NCBI GenBank assembly: GCA_016283605.1
Contig: JAEENF010000022.1
Location: 1 to 22,435 of the forward strand
Direction of reading: 5' to 3'
From: Prevotella sp.
GTDB taxonomy: Bacteria; Bacteroidota; Bacteroidia; Bacteroidales; Bacteroidaceae
DNA length: 22,435 nt
Below the pieces are notes generated by a model that was given only the letters and a program-made list of their open reading frames with translations, did no database searches and had not been told where the DNA came from. The position numbers and the translations under genes were made by a program. Positions 14,931 through 22,435 of this stretch are shown here, one piece after another (positions within the stretch are counted from its first letter, which is position 1; each line of letters opens with the position of its first letter).

Positions 14931-15876
14931 CTGTTTTGTCCTCATTCTTGTCTGTCTGCTGACGGGTTGCTATAATCAGGGACCTATCACCCCTGACGCA
15001 TGGGATCTTACTGCTCAGCAACTCGACTCCATTTCCTTTTATACCACCCATCATTACACACAGGGCTATAATTTCGTGGTGAGTAAAGATTCGTTGAAGA
15101 TTCTTGAGCAACAGAGTGAGATGATGCCAGTGCCGGATATTCTCACATCAGAGATGACCGCCGGAGATGAGACGATGCCGATGCTCTCACTTGTTGATTC
15201 CATTATTCTCCATCGTCATGAGCATCTGGTAGTAGCCGATATCCGTACGGTGTCTAACGATTCTATCGATTCCGTATGGGTGAAAGTGGCTCGTGATCAG
15301 CTTACTCAGGGTTGGGTTCATGAGAGCGACTTGTTGGCGGCTGTGTCTCCAGATGATTCTATTAGTCAATTCATTGATTTCTTCTCCGATTCTCATCTAC
15401 TGGTGTTCTTGGGATTCTGTGTTATTGTCGGAGGTGCTTATGGCGTTAGGAAACTTCTTCGAAAAGGGGCAAGAATAGTACACTTCAATGATATCCCATC
15501 ATTCTATCCTACGTTTCTTTGTTTGCTAATAGCCTCTTCTGCAGTTTTATATAGTAGTATCCAGCTCTTTGCTCCTGAAACCTGGCGACATTTTTATTAT
15601 CATCCATCCCTTAATCCGTATGCTTTACCGTGGTTCCTGGGACTTTTCGTCATGTCTGTCTGGGCTATCGTCATAGTGGCTATTGCGACAATCGATGATG
15701 TGCGCCATCATCTGCCGATGGGAGAGGCTATCCTTTACCTTGGTGGACTGGCTGCTGTCTGTGCCGTTGATTATGTCATATTTAGTATCACCACATTATA
15801 TTATATTGGCTATCCATTGCTGATAGCCTATTTCGTATTTGCCCTTTATCGTCTTTCTTTGCAAAAATCCATATAA
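14914..15876 (+). CDS. Lipoprotein/membrane protein with SH3-like segment and C-terminal membrane spans
   Basis: I do not recognise this 320-residue protein by name. The N-terminus (CFVLILVCLLTGC) is a lipoprotein signal with lipobox LLTGC at Cys19; starting at the second ATG (14920) it would be Cys17. The exported region has a short stretch, about residues 105-142, with V-W-V-K-V and G-W-V-H-E-S-D-L, resembling a bacterial SH3 fold. Hydrophobic segments follow at about 161-178, 198-219, 239-260, 270-290 and 295-313. So the protein is a lipidated extracytoplasmic head joined to a multi-span membrane domain. It is the last gene of the long operon and overlaps the U32 gene by 17 bases. A role as an envelope component or sensor is possible but unproven. 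No convincing terminator follows. Confidence 0.75.
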   Translation: MSMHRSCFVLILVCLLTGCYNQGPITPDAWDLTAQQLDSISFYTTHHYTQGYNFVVSKDSLKILEQQSEMMPVPDILTSEMTAGDETMPMLSLVDSIILHRHEHLVVADIRTVSNDSIDSVWVKVARDQLTQGWVHESDLLAAVSPDDSISQFIDFFSDSHLLVFLGFCVIVGGAYGVRKLLRKGARIVHFNDIPSFYPTFLCLLIASSAVLYSSIQLFAPETWRHFYYHPSLNPYALPWFLGLFVMSVWAIVIVAIATIDDVRHHLPMGEAILYLGGLAAVCAVDYVIFSITTLYYIGYPLLIAYFVFALYRLSLQKSI

Positions 15877-15882
15877 ATGAGG

Positions 15883-15914
15883 ATTGTATGATATCTGTAA
15901 TTGTTGTACCTTTG
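15883..15914 (+). promoter_or_regulatory. Promoter of the TonB-dependent receptor gene
   Basis: TACCTTTG at 15907-15914 matches the -7 consensus TAnnTTTG. ATTG at 15883-15886, 20 bases upstream, is a one-mismatch -33 element. The start codon chosen for the receptor (15943) lies 28 bases downstream of the box, which gives a normal short leader. Confidence 0.75.
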
Positions 15915-15931
15915 CACCCGAAATTACAGAT
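15893..15931. promoter_or_regulatory. Perfect 10-bp inverted repeat bracketing the receptor -7 box
   Basis: atctgtaatt (15893-15902) and aattacagat (15922-15931) are exact reverse complements separated by 19 bases that contain the TACCTTTG box. The geometry places one arm in the promoter spacer and the other at or just after the expected transcript start. It could be an operator for a dimeric regulator. There is no T tract to make it a terminator for the upstream operon. Confidence 0.6.
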
Positions 15932-15942
15932 TTAATGGAAAT

Positions 15943-18453
15943 ATGAAGAAGTTTTATTTGATATTTTTTGCTTTTGGATGTCAGCTTTTGGCTGTTGGAA
16001 ATACTTTGAAAGGACTTGATACTGAGGCTTTTGCTGATTCTAGTAAGGTCGTAGATCTTGATGAAGTCGTAGTTGTTTCACAACCTAAGGAACAGGTTCG
16101 CCTGCGTCTCCAACCTGTGAGCAGCAATGTGTTTGGTAGTGAACAACTCCAGCAGTTTCATATCCATGACTTAAGCCAACTCTCACAATATGTGCCCTCA
16201 TTTGTGATGCCTGCTTATGGCTCACGTCTTACCTCATCGATGTATGTGCGAGGCATCGGCTCTCGTATTAACAATCCCGCTGTAGGCGTCTATTACGATA
16301 ATATCCCGCTGATGTCGAAGGCGGCTTTCAACAACCACTTCTATATGCTCGACCGTGTGGACATCCTGCGTGGTCCGCAGGGTTCGCTCTATGGTCAGAA
16401 TACTGAGGGCGGAATGGTGCGCATCTATTCGAAAAACCCGATGAACTATCAGGGGACGGATATCCGTCTGGGTATCGGTACAGGATTATATCGTAACGTC
16501 GAGGTGGCTCATCACCATCGTCCCTCTGAGAAGCTCGCCTTTACTGTAGCAGGATTCTACAGCGGCCTGAAGGGCTTTATCAATAATGATAACTTCAGTG
16601 AGAAGAACGACAAATCTAATGAAGCTGGCGGTAAGCTCCGCCTCATCTGGTCGCCATCGAAGAAACTGAAGTTCGACTGGACGGCTGATTATCAGTACGT
16701 GAACCAGAATGGTTTTGGATATGGTGAGGCTAATACTGTCCTCGACAGTTGGGTGATGGAAACAGGCTCGCCTAAAATGGACAACGTCAAAGATCCTGCG
16801 ACAACGATCATGAACGGCTACAAGCGCAATATGCTGAACACGGGTCTGAGCATTGGCTACGAGACCGACCGTCTGCTCTTTACCTCGACGACGAGCTATC
16901 AGTATCTCAAAGATGCAATGTTGATGGATCAGGATTATATGACACCTGATTACCTGCAACTACACCAGAATCAGAAAATGAACGCCGTGACGCAGGAGTT
17001 TGTGCTGAGAAGCAATAATAAGGGTTTGATAAGACAGATATTTCCAAGTCGTTGGCAGCACACTACGGGTCTCTTCGGCTCGTATCAGTGGTTGCGCACT
17101 GATGCTCCTGTCTATTTCGGCGATGGCATCACGGGTCCTATAGGTAATGCCATCACCAATGCTATGCGTAATGCCATGAAGCAGTCGATGTATCCTCGTA
17201 TGTATCAACAGATGTTAGAACAGATGATGGCCCAGGGCATGCCTGAGGCGATGGCTGCCAAGCAGGCTGAAACTGCTGCAACGGCTGCTGTTCAGAAGAC
17301 ACTCGATGGTATATCGATGAGTGCCGAGATGGCTGTGCCTGAGTCGTTCAAGACACCATCGTTGAACTTCGCCGTATTCCATGAGTCGAACCTCCTTCTA
17401 ACCGATCGCCTAAAGCTGACCCTTGGCTTGCGTTTCAATGTCGATAAGGTGAAGATTGAGTATGATGCCCTCGCCTATATGAATATGACAGGAGGAACAG
17501 CAGAGCGCCAGGCAACTTATCACCTTACCTCGCATGTGTTTGACAGTCGTCAGAAGACCTACACCCAGTTGCTGCCGAAGATAGGTATTACCTATACTTT
17601 CGATGAGCAGATTGGTAATGTCTACGCCCTCGTTTCGAAGGGCTATCGTGCTGGAGGCTATAATATCCAGATGTTCAGTGACGTTTTACAGACCGAACTC
17701 AACGCCCACCAGCAGGATGCTATGCGTGGCGACTACGATGTACAGCACACCACACAAGACTACGATAATATCAACGAGACAATCAGTTATAAGCCCGAGG
17801 AATCGTGGAATTACGAGTTGGGCACGCACCTGAATCTCTTTGGCGGCGCTGCGCACTTCGATCTTGCGCTCTATTATATGCAGATACGCAACCAGCAGTT
17901 ATCCATTATGGAGCCCAATAGCAACTATGGCCGTATGATGGTCAATGCCGGTAAGAGTCACTCATGTGGTGTGGAGGCTACCTTGCGTGGCAAGGCCTTT
18001 GACAATGCACTCGACTGGGGGGTAACCTATGCCTTTACCAATGCCAAGTTCGATGAGTACAATGCTAACACAATGAACGTGAGCAGTCATGGTACAGGCT
18101 ATGAGCCACTAGTTTCTTACAAAGACAACTACGTGCCCTTCGTTCCTCAGCACACTCTTAGCGCTATGGTTGACTGGCACATCGACAAGTTCACCATTGG
18201 TGCCAACATGAACGGTCAGGGTAAGACCTGGTGGGACGAGGCTAACACCTACGCTCAGAAGTTCTATGCTGTGGCTGGTGCACATGCTGATTACGACTTC
18301 GGCCCAGTACTGGTATCACTCTGGGGCCGTAACCTCACGAATACACATTATAATACGTTCGCCATCCAGAGTTCAGCAGCAGGCGGCACGCGGTATTTTG
18401 CCCAGCGCGCCAACCCCATCCAGCTCGGCCTCGATGTCAGTATCCACCTCTAA
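15943..18453 (+). CDS. TonB-dependent outer-membrane receptor
   Basis: The 836-residue protein has a signal peptide (MKKFYLIFFAFG...), a TonB-box-like segment VDLDEVVVVSQ (37-47), a plug domain containing YVRGIGSR and LRGPQGSLYGQNTEGG (about 143-157), and a long beta-barrel. It imports an unknown ligand across the outer membrane using TonB energy. ATG 15943 is chosen because it gives a clean signal peptide and sits 28 bases after the -7 box; an in-frame TTG at 15901 would lie inside the promoter. There is no N-terminal carboxypeptidase-like domain and no SusD partner, so it is not a classical SusC. A Met/Ala-rich stretch (about 403-465) interrupts the barrel. It ends 3 bases from the convergent DUF5686 gene. 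Ligand not predictable; siderophore, cobalamin or other metal chelates are possible. Confidence 0.93.
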   Translation: MKKFYLIFFAFGCQLLAVGNTLKGLDTEAFADSSKVVDLDEVVVVSQPKEQVRLRLQPVSSNVFGSEQLQQFHIHDLSQLSQYVPSFVMPAYGSRLTSSMYVRGIGSRINNPAVGVYYDNIPLMSKAAFNNHFYMLDRVDILRGPQGSLYGQNTEGGMVRIYSKNPMNYQGTDIRLGIGTGLYRNVEVAHHHRPSEKLAFTVAGFYSGLKGFINNDNFSEKNDKSNEAGGKLRLIWSPSKKLKFDWTADYQYVNQNGFGYGEANTVLDSWVMETGSPKMDNVKDPATTIMNGYKRNMLNTGLSIGYETDRLLFTSTTSYQYLKDAMLMDQDYMTPDYLQLHQNQKMNAVTQEFVLRSNNKGLIRQIFPSRWQHTTGLFGSYQWLRTDAPVYFGDGITGPIGNAITNAMRNAMKQSMYPRMYQQMLEQMMAQGMPEAMAAKQAETAATAAVQKTLDGISMSAEMAVPESFKTPSLNFAVFHESNLLLTDRLKLTLGLRFNVDKVKIEYDALAYMNMTGGTAERQATYHLTSHVFDSRQKTYTQLLPKIGITYTFDEQIGNVYALVSKGYRAGGYNIQMFSDVLQTELNAHQQDAMRGDYDVQHTTQDYDNINETISYKPEESWNYELGTHLNLFGGAAHFDLALYYMQIRNQQLSIMEPNSNYGRMMVNAGKSHSCGVEATLRGKAFDNALDWGVTYAFTNAKFDEYNANTMNVSSHGTGYEPLVSYKDNYVPFVPQHTLSAMVDWHIDKFTIGANMNGQGKTWWDEANTYAQKFYAVAGAHADYDFGPVLVSLWGRNLTNTHYNTFAIQSSAAGGTRYFAQRANPIQLGLDVSIHL

Positions 18454-18456
18454 ACG

Positions 18457-21033
18457 TCAGAACGTCGGAGTAATCACGAAGCGGATGCCGTGGCGTGTTG
18501 CCGTCGGCAGGTTCATGTAGTTGATACGGTGGACATACTGAATCTGTATCAGGCTCAGGATATTCTGCACGCCGACGGCATATTCCCAGTATGGTACCTT
18601 GCCGTCCATCGTGAAGCAGTTCTCAGGGAAGACCATCAGTTTTGAACTGCCCGCATTCTCTGGGAGGAAGGGGTTGTTCTTCTTCGAGAGTGTGCCCCAT
18701 AGGCCTTTGAACTCCAGAATCTCGCGGAGTTTCATCTTGCGGAGCAGCGGTATACGGTTCAGGATCTTGCCGCCCATCTCCCAGGTGAACTGCACAGATG
18801 CGAAACGGTCGTTAAGGAACTCCATGTTGTTGATCATGTTGAACAGTTGCGGCGAGATGACGTACGAGAGATTGGCTTGCGGCATAGGCAGTAGCGGCCA
18901 GGGTACTTGGTTCCACTGGATACCGAGGCGCAGGCGGGTGTCGAACTTGCCCCAGCTCATCGGGAGCCATGTCCGACGGAACCATTCGAACTCCGTGTAA
19001 TTGTAGTTATAGTCACCTCCGAGTACGCCGTTGTAGCCCAGGGTGTGCTGCAGCTGGATGTACCACGCGTCCTTGTTCATCGGGCGGCGGCGCTGCTTCG
19101 TATTGACGAACTTCTCGTCGGGGGCGAAGCGGATGCCGAATGTCGACTCGGTGTAGCGCATCTGGTCGAGTGGCGCTGCTCCGGCTATCAGCGGCTGGAA
19201 GACAAGGTTGCCGATAGGCTTGATGCGCTCCGTCTTCAGATCAGCTGTGAATCGCCAGTGGGTGGAAGTTTCGAACTCATAGGCCAGCCGCTGCGACTTG
19301 TACATGAGCATCTTGTCGATGTCGTGTACCTTGAACGAGGAGAAAATATTGTCCTTATCATAGACGCTGTACTTGTCGCTGGGGAGTGCGACGTCGCGCT
19401 TTGCAGAGACGATGATGTTGTTCACAGGGAATTCCTGCGGCAGGTATTGCTTGGGCGTGAGCGAGTAGGTGAGTTCGGCATTGTAGTAGTTCTCGTGGGT
19501 CTTCGTGCCGTAGGCGTAGTAGCCCTTGGCGAAGAGGTGCGGGTTCAGGTTGGCCGTTGTCTGTCCCCCCACACGGAGTCGTAGGCCGTCGTGGAAGTTC
19601 TGCGAGATGAACGTGTTGATAGGTCCGACGTCGAACTTGCTCGGTTTTTCACGAGAGCCAGTTTCGAGGTAATTCTCGAAGAGGGCCTTGAGCACGAAGA
19701 TGGCGTACTTGAATCCCTTGAGCTTTTCGAGATGGTCGAGGAATCCGCCCATGCCGGCCTCGCTCTTGGTGAATTCCACCTGTCGGTGCTGTGCCCAGAA
19801 GTCGTCGCTACGGTTGTCGGAGCCCGCCTCGAACTGCATGGGGTTCTTTTTCTTGAATCGCTCGTCGGGCAGGGGATCGAAGGAGAAGTCGGTCTTTCGC
19901 GTCGTTCGGGTGACGACGCCCTTCTGTATCCAGTCCGTCAGCATCAGTTCCACAATCATATCGTCGATGGTGAGTAGCCACTCGCCGTTGTCTTGTTTCG
20001 AAAATTCCTGCATACACTGCATCGACTCCACCCAGTTCACGTCGCTTGAGCGGGGGATATAGAGTTCGCAGCGCTTCACCTGATACGTCGTGTCGGCAAG
20101 GATATAGATCTGTCCGCGGAAGCCGAAGTCCTGTTGGTTGTTGGGCAGGAAGTCGAGGTGGATACAGCGGTCCTGACCTACGTAGACGGTATCAGTGATA
20201 TAGTAGCGATAGAACTGTATGGCGTCGCGACCGATGGGTGAGCTGAATTTATGGCGCATCAGCAGAATGTAGTCTTCGTAGATGTCAACGTCGGCAAAGA
20301 CCTCGCGCATGACAGTGGTCAGAACCTCACCAGTTTGAAAGAGGTCATTCACACCACTCGATTTTGTACCCTTCACAATGGTGCGCTCTGCCTTCGGGTC
20401 CTTACGGTAGATTTGCTCCGTCACCATTTCATCGACAGTCAGCGGCAATACCATTTTGTCGGTATACTGGCTGGTGTCTACCTGTTCGCGCAACCAAGGA
20501 TAGCGTTTGAAGATACCCTTCTCCAGAGTCTCTGGCTTCAGGTCGTTCAGGCCGAGACCGATTTTCTGATAGTTCTGATAGCGGTAATAATCGTGGCGTT
20601 TCAGGTCAGCTTTCTTCTTGTTGGCGATGACCTTGCGCATGAGTTCCACAGCAGGGTTGTCCTTGCGGCGATAACGGGATTTCTTCTTCGACTTCACCAT
20701 AACCTCACCCAACTGGCGGTTATCGGCGGCCAGGCGGATGGTCATCTGACTCTGCGTTTGTGGACTGACGTTGATCACTTGTTCGCGATAGCCCACCGAA
20801 CTAATGGTCAGTCGCCAGCCATTGTGACGGTCTATGCGGAAGCGTCCCTGGCCATCAGCGATGGTGGATATACGGTTTCCTTTGTATTGTATCGTGGCAT
20901 AGGGAATCGGCCCGCCATCGCTGGCATCTAATACTACACCAGATATCTGTGCCATCATCATCAGGGGCATCATCATGAGCAAAACCAGCAGGCTTGCCTT
21001 GTGGGTGTATTGTCTGGATAATCTTTTATTCAT
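18457..21033 (-). CDS. DUF5686 / carboxypeptidase-regulatory-like outer-membrane protein
   Basis: This 858-residue protein starts with a signal peptide (KASLLVLLMMMPLMMMAQ, cleaved near residue 29). A carboxypeptidase D regulatory-like beta-sandwich follows at about 30-108 (ISGVVLDASDGGPIPYATI ... GRFRI ... SSVGYR ... I). Next is a long region of the type annotated DUF5686 in Bacteroidetes, rich in Tyr/Arg/Asp beta-strands. It ends in GIRFVITPTF, and the terminal Phe is characteristic of outer-membrane barrel proteins. There is no TonB box or plug, so it is not a TonB receptor. Its start codon is 17 bases downstream of the hemW stop codon, with no promoter visible between, so it is probably co-transcribed with hemW. 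Molecular function is unknown; family assignment is from pattern recognition. Confidence 0.85.
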   Translation of the reverse strand: MNKRLSRQYTHKASLLVLLMMMPLMMMAQISGVVLDASDGGPIPYATIQYKGNRISTIADGQGRFRIDRHNGWRLTISSVGYREQVINVSPQTQSQMTIRLAADNRQLGEVMVKSKKKSRYRRKDNPAVELMRKVIANKKKADLKRHDYYRYQNYQKIGLGLNDLKPETLEKGIFKRYPWLREQVDTSQYTDKMVLPLTVDEMVTEQIYRKDPKAERTIVKGTKSSGVNDLFQTGEVLTTVMREVFADVDIYEDYILLMRHKFSSPIGRDAIQFYRYYITDTVYVGQDRCIHLDFLPNNQQDFGFRGQIYILADTTYQVKRCELYIPRSSDVNWVESMQCMQEFSKQDNGEWLLTIDDMIVELMLTDWIQKGVVTRTTRKTDFSFDPLPDERFKKKNPMQFEAGSDNRSDDFWAQHRQVEFTKSEAGMGGFLDHLEKLKGFKYAIFVLKALFENYLETGSREKPSKFDVGPINTFISQNFHDGLRLRVGGQTTANLNPHLFAKGYYAYGTKTHENYYNAELTYSLTPKQYLPQEFPVNNIIVSAKRDVALPSDKYSVYDKDNIFSSFKVHDIDKMLMYKSQRLAYEFETSTHWRFTADLKTERIKPIGNLVFQPLIAGAAPLDQMRYTESTFGIRFAPDEKFVNTKQRRRPMNKDAWYIQLQHTLGYNGVLGGDYNYNYTEFEWFRRTWLPMSWGKFDTRLRLGIQWNQVPWPLLPMPQANLSYVISPQLFNMINNMEFLNDRFASVQFTWEMGGKILNRIPLLRKMKLREILEFKGLWGTLSKKNNPFLPENAGSSKLMVFPENCFTMDGKVPYWEYAVGVQNILSLIQIQYVHRINYMNLPTATRHGIRFVITPTF

Positions 21034-21050
21034 ATACTCATTTTTTGTTT

Positions 21051-22175
21051 CTACACTTTCATCAATTCGCTCATTATCATGTCGCTGACAAAAAGTCCTT
21101 TTCGTGTCAGGGCGAGTGTCTGTGCCTGTGTTACCTGTAACTGTCCGTCATCAAGAAATCGTTGGGCATTTCTAAGACAGTAGTCTCGATAGTCTTCCGA
21201 CAACCGTTTGAGGTCGAGACCTTCTCGGGTGCGCAACGCCACCGTCACCATGTCGTTATATCGTGTGTCAGCATCGAGTGTCTCTGATTCGAAGATTCGT
21301 TTGCCATTCTCCATTCCTTCGATATACTGATGGATGTCGGCGATGTTCCAACTGCGGGTGTTTCCATCGTAGGAATGGGCTGCGGCTCCGATACCGAGGT
21401 AGGGCGTACCGTCCCAGTAGCTGGAGTTATGGCGCGAGTAGAATCCTGGTTTTGCGAAGTTCGAGATTTCGTAGTGCTCGAAGCCTGCAGCCTCCGATTT
21501 GTCTATAAGCATTTCGTACATCGCCCGTTCCAGTTCTTCGTCCGGAAGGATCTCGCAAGAGGGATTGCCTTTTTTTTGAGACAGCCATCTCCATAATTTC
21601 GTTCCTTCTTCAATAGTGAGACAGTAAGCCGAGAGGTGTTCCACATCAAGGGCGATGGCGGCATCAATGTCGCCTTCCCAGTCGGAGATGGTTTCGTTTG
21701 GAAATCCGTACATCAGATCGACGCTGATGTTGCTGATACCTGCAGAGCGCAGAAGGCTTACGGCTTTGCGCACCTGTGATGATGTATGGCGACGGTGCAG
21801 GAATTTCAAACGGACATCGTCGAATGTCTGCGCCCCCATACTCACACGGTTCACGGGTAGTGTTGCCAGTCCTTCGGCAAATGTCTCCGTCACATCATCG
21901 GGATTCACCTCAATAGTTACCTCTGCATCTTTCTCTACCTTATTATATATATATATAGCGTCAAAAATCTGTTGCAGTTGTGGAATTGTTAGTTGACTTG
22001 GCGTCCCACCTCCGAGGTATATACTCCTGACGCCTGTCTCCTGACTCCTGATTCCAATCTCCTTCACCACCGTTTCGACATACCTTTGGCGAAGTTCTAA
22101 ACTTGTTGTCGAATAGAACCCGCAATAGATGCATCTGCTCCTACAAAACGGTATATGTATGTAGATTCCTATCAT
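21051..22175 (-). CDS. hemW: HemW-like radical SAM protein (heme chaperone family)
   Basis: The 374-residue protein carries the radical SAM cluster motif C11-RSR-C15-IY-C18-G-F, followed by GGGTPS (55-60), EVNPDD, VNRVSMGAQTF and DLMYGFPNET. Having Phe rather than Cys two residues after the third cysteine separates HemW from the coproporphyrinogen dehydrogenase HemN. HemW proteins bind heme and deliver it to cytochromes rather than oxidising coproporphyrinogen. I start at ATG 22175 (MIGIYIHIPFC). An in-frame GTG at 22181 would add two residues but lies only 2 bases after the predicted -7 box. The gene contains three slippage-prone tracts: eight A residues at 21570-21577, seven TA units at 21944-21957, and a TCCTGA-type repeat at 22023-22054. 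Confidence 0.94.
   Translation of the reverse strand: MIGIYIHIPFCRSRCIYCGFYSTTSLELRQRYVETVVKEIGIRSQETGVRSIYLGGGTPSQLTIPQLQQIFDAIYIYNKVEKDAEVTIEVNPDDVTETFAEGLATLPVNRVSMGAQTFDDVRLKFLHRRHTSSQVRKAVSLLRSAGISNISVDLMYGFPNETISDWEGDIDAAIALDVEHLSAYCLTIEEGTKLWRWLSQKKGNPSCEILPDEELERAMYEMLIDKSEAAGFEHYEISNFAKPGFYSRHNSSYWDGTPYLGIGAAAHSYDGNTRSWNIADIHQYIEGMENGKRIFESETLDADTRYNDMVTVALRTREGLDLKRLSEDYRDYCLRNAQRFLDDGQLQVTQAQTLALTRKGLFVSDMIMSELMKV
22023..22054. repeat. Short degenerate repeat inside hemW
   Basis: Steps of ctcctgac, gcctgt, ctcctgac and tcctgatt run in tandem on the plus strand. On the coding strand they encode GIRSQETGVRS, in the loop between the first helix and the GGGTPS strand. The segment looks repeat-derived but keeps the frame open. 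Confidence 0.6.
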
Positions 22176-22183
22176 TTTCACTG

Positions 22184-22214
22184 CAAAAATACTAATTTAG
22201 TTTAATATTTCAAA
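22184..22214 (-). promoter_or_regulatory. Promoter of hemW
   Basis: Read on the minus strand, TTTG (22214-22211) and TATTTTTG (22191-22184) are separated by 19 bases, an exact match to the Bacteroidetes -33/-7 pattern. The -7 box ends only 8 bases before the ATG at 22175, so the transcript would have almost no leader. Confidence 0.8.
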
Positions 22215-22220
22215 GATTTC

Positions 22221-22252
22221 TTTGGTGTTTTCTCAAAAAATGCCTAATTTAG
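22221..22252 (+). promoter_or_regulatory. Promoter of the EF-G-like gene
   Basis: TTTG at 22221-22224 is followed after 20 bases by TAATTTAG (22245-22252), one mismatch from TAnnTTTG. It is arranged back to back with the hemW promoter within the 115-base gap between the two start codons. The leader before ATG 22291 would be about 30 bases. Confidence 0.6.
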
Positions 22253-22290
22253 CGCTCTCATTTGATTAATTCATCTAAAAACCAACGGAT

Positions 22291-22435
22291 ATGAAAATTT
22301 ATCAAACTAACGAAATCAAAAACATTGCACTCATTGGCAGTGCGGGTAGCGGCAAGACTACTCTTGCCGAAAGTATGGTCTACGAAGCAGGCATCATCAA
22401 GCGCCGCGGTACCGTAGAGGGTAAGAACACCATGA
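22291..22435 (+). CDS. EF-G-like translational GTPase (3' truncated by window edge)
   Basis: The first 48 codons are present: MKIYQTNEIKNIALIG, then the P-loop G16-SAGSGKT-T, followed by LAESMVYEAGIIKRRGTVEG. This start is characteristic of the second EF-G paralogue common in Bacteroidetes (FusA2-like). That paralogue differs from canonical EF-G, which begins with a longer basic N-terminus and an AHIDAGKTT P-loop. The GTPase works on the ribosome; paralogues of this kind in Bacteroides have been linked to translocation under carbon limitation, but the short fragment cannot prove equivalence. It is transcribed divergently from hemW. Confidence 0.85.
   Translation, partial: MKIYQTNEIKNIALIGSAGSGKTTLAESMVYEAGIIKRRGTVEGKNTM

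Noticed and set aside
15877..15942. Intrinsic terminator at the end of the long operon
   Set aside because: The 10-bp inverted repeat there has a 19-base loop and no following T tract, so it is better read as an operator.
15901..15942. Upstream TTG start for the TonB receptor
   Set aside because: It would place the first codons inside the -7 box and add residues before an otherwise normal signal peptide.
18907..20931. Several plus-strand open frames of 128-226 codons opposite the DUF5686 gene
   Set aside because: The minus-strand gene has a signal peptide, regulatory-like domain and terminal Phe. The opposite frames are Val/Leu/Glu/Arg-rich shadows with no domain.

Overview
The window reads as a chromosomal segment from a member of the Bacteroidales, most likely a Prevotella-like species. 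Three things support this. Several promoters match the Bacteroidetes TTTG / TAnnTTTG pattern. Canonical Shine-Dalgarno sites are mostly absent. The gene set is typical of the group: a DUF5686 outer-membrane protein, a TonB-dependent receptor, an M13 peptidase with a secretion signal and an EF-G paralogue. The genus is inference. I see no insertion sequence, phage gene, tRNA, rRNA or CRISPR array, and no gene-free stretch longer than about 120 bases.

Layout. (1) Bases 1-3484: the 3' part of an ABC-F ATPase, then an exported M13 metallopeptidase, closed by a clear intrinsic terminator. (2) Bases 3540-15876: one tightly packed run of eight plus-strand genes with a promoter at its head and no gap over 11 bases. 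Its first five genes form a eukaryotic-like phospho-signalling cassette: a four-zinc-ribbon protein, a Ser/Thr kinase with five C-terminal membrane spans, a giant AAA+ protein (zinc ribbon plus four CbbX-like AAA modules), a double-zinc-ribbon FHA protein, and a PP2C phosphatase. The last three genes are MetA (a homoserine O-acyltransferase predicted to use acetyl-CoA), a U32-family protein related to RNA-hydroxylation enzymes, and a lipoprotein/membrane protein with an SH3-like segment. (3) Bases 15877-18453: a TonB-dependent receptor with its own promoter, which is bracketed by a perfect 10-bp inverted repeat. (4) Bases 18457-22175 on the minus strand: hemW followed by a DUF5686 outer-membrane protein. 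The latter converges on the receptor gene with only 3 bases between stop codons. (5) Bases 22182-22435: a divergent promoter region and the first 48 codons of an EF-G-like GTPase.

The most interesting part is the 3602-12177 cassette. The kinase would write, the FHA protein read and the PP2C erase Thr/Ser phosphorylation. The AAA+ protein looks like a motor with three intact modules and one decayed N-terminal module. Zinc ribbons recur in three of the five proteins and may be the common assembly element. I see no von Willebrand A, MoxR or secretion-apparatus gene in the window, so it does not match the TerY-P triad or the PpkA/PppA/Fha regulators of type VI secretion as I know them. Whether it is truly undescribed cannot be settled from sequence alone.
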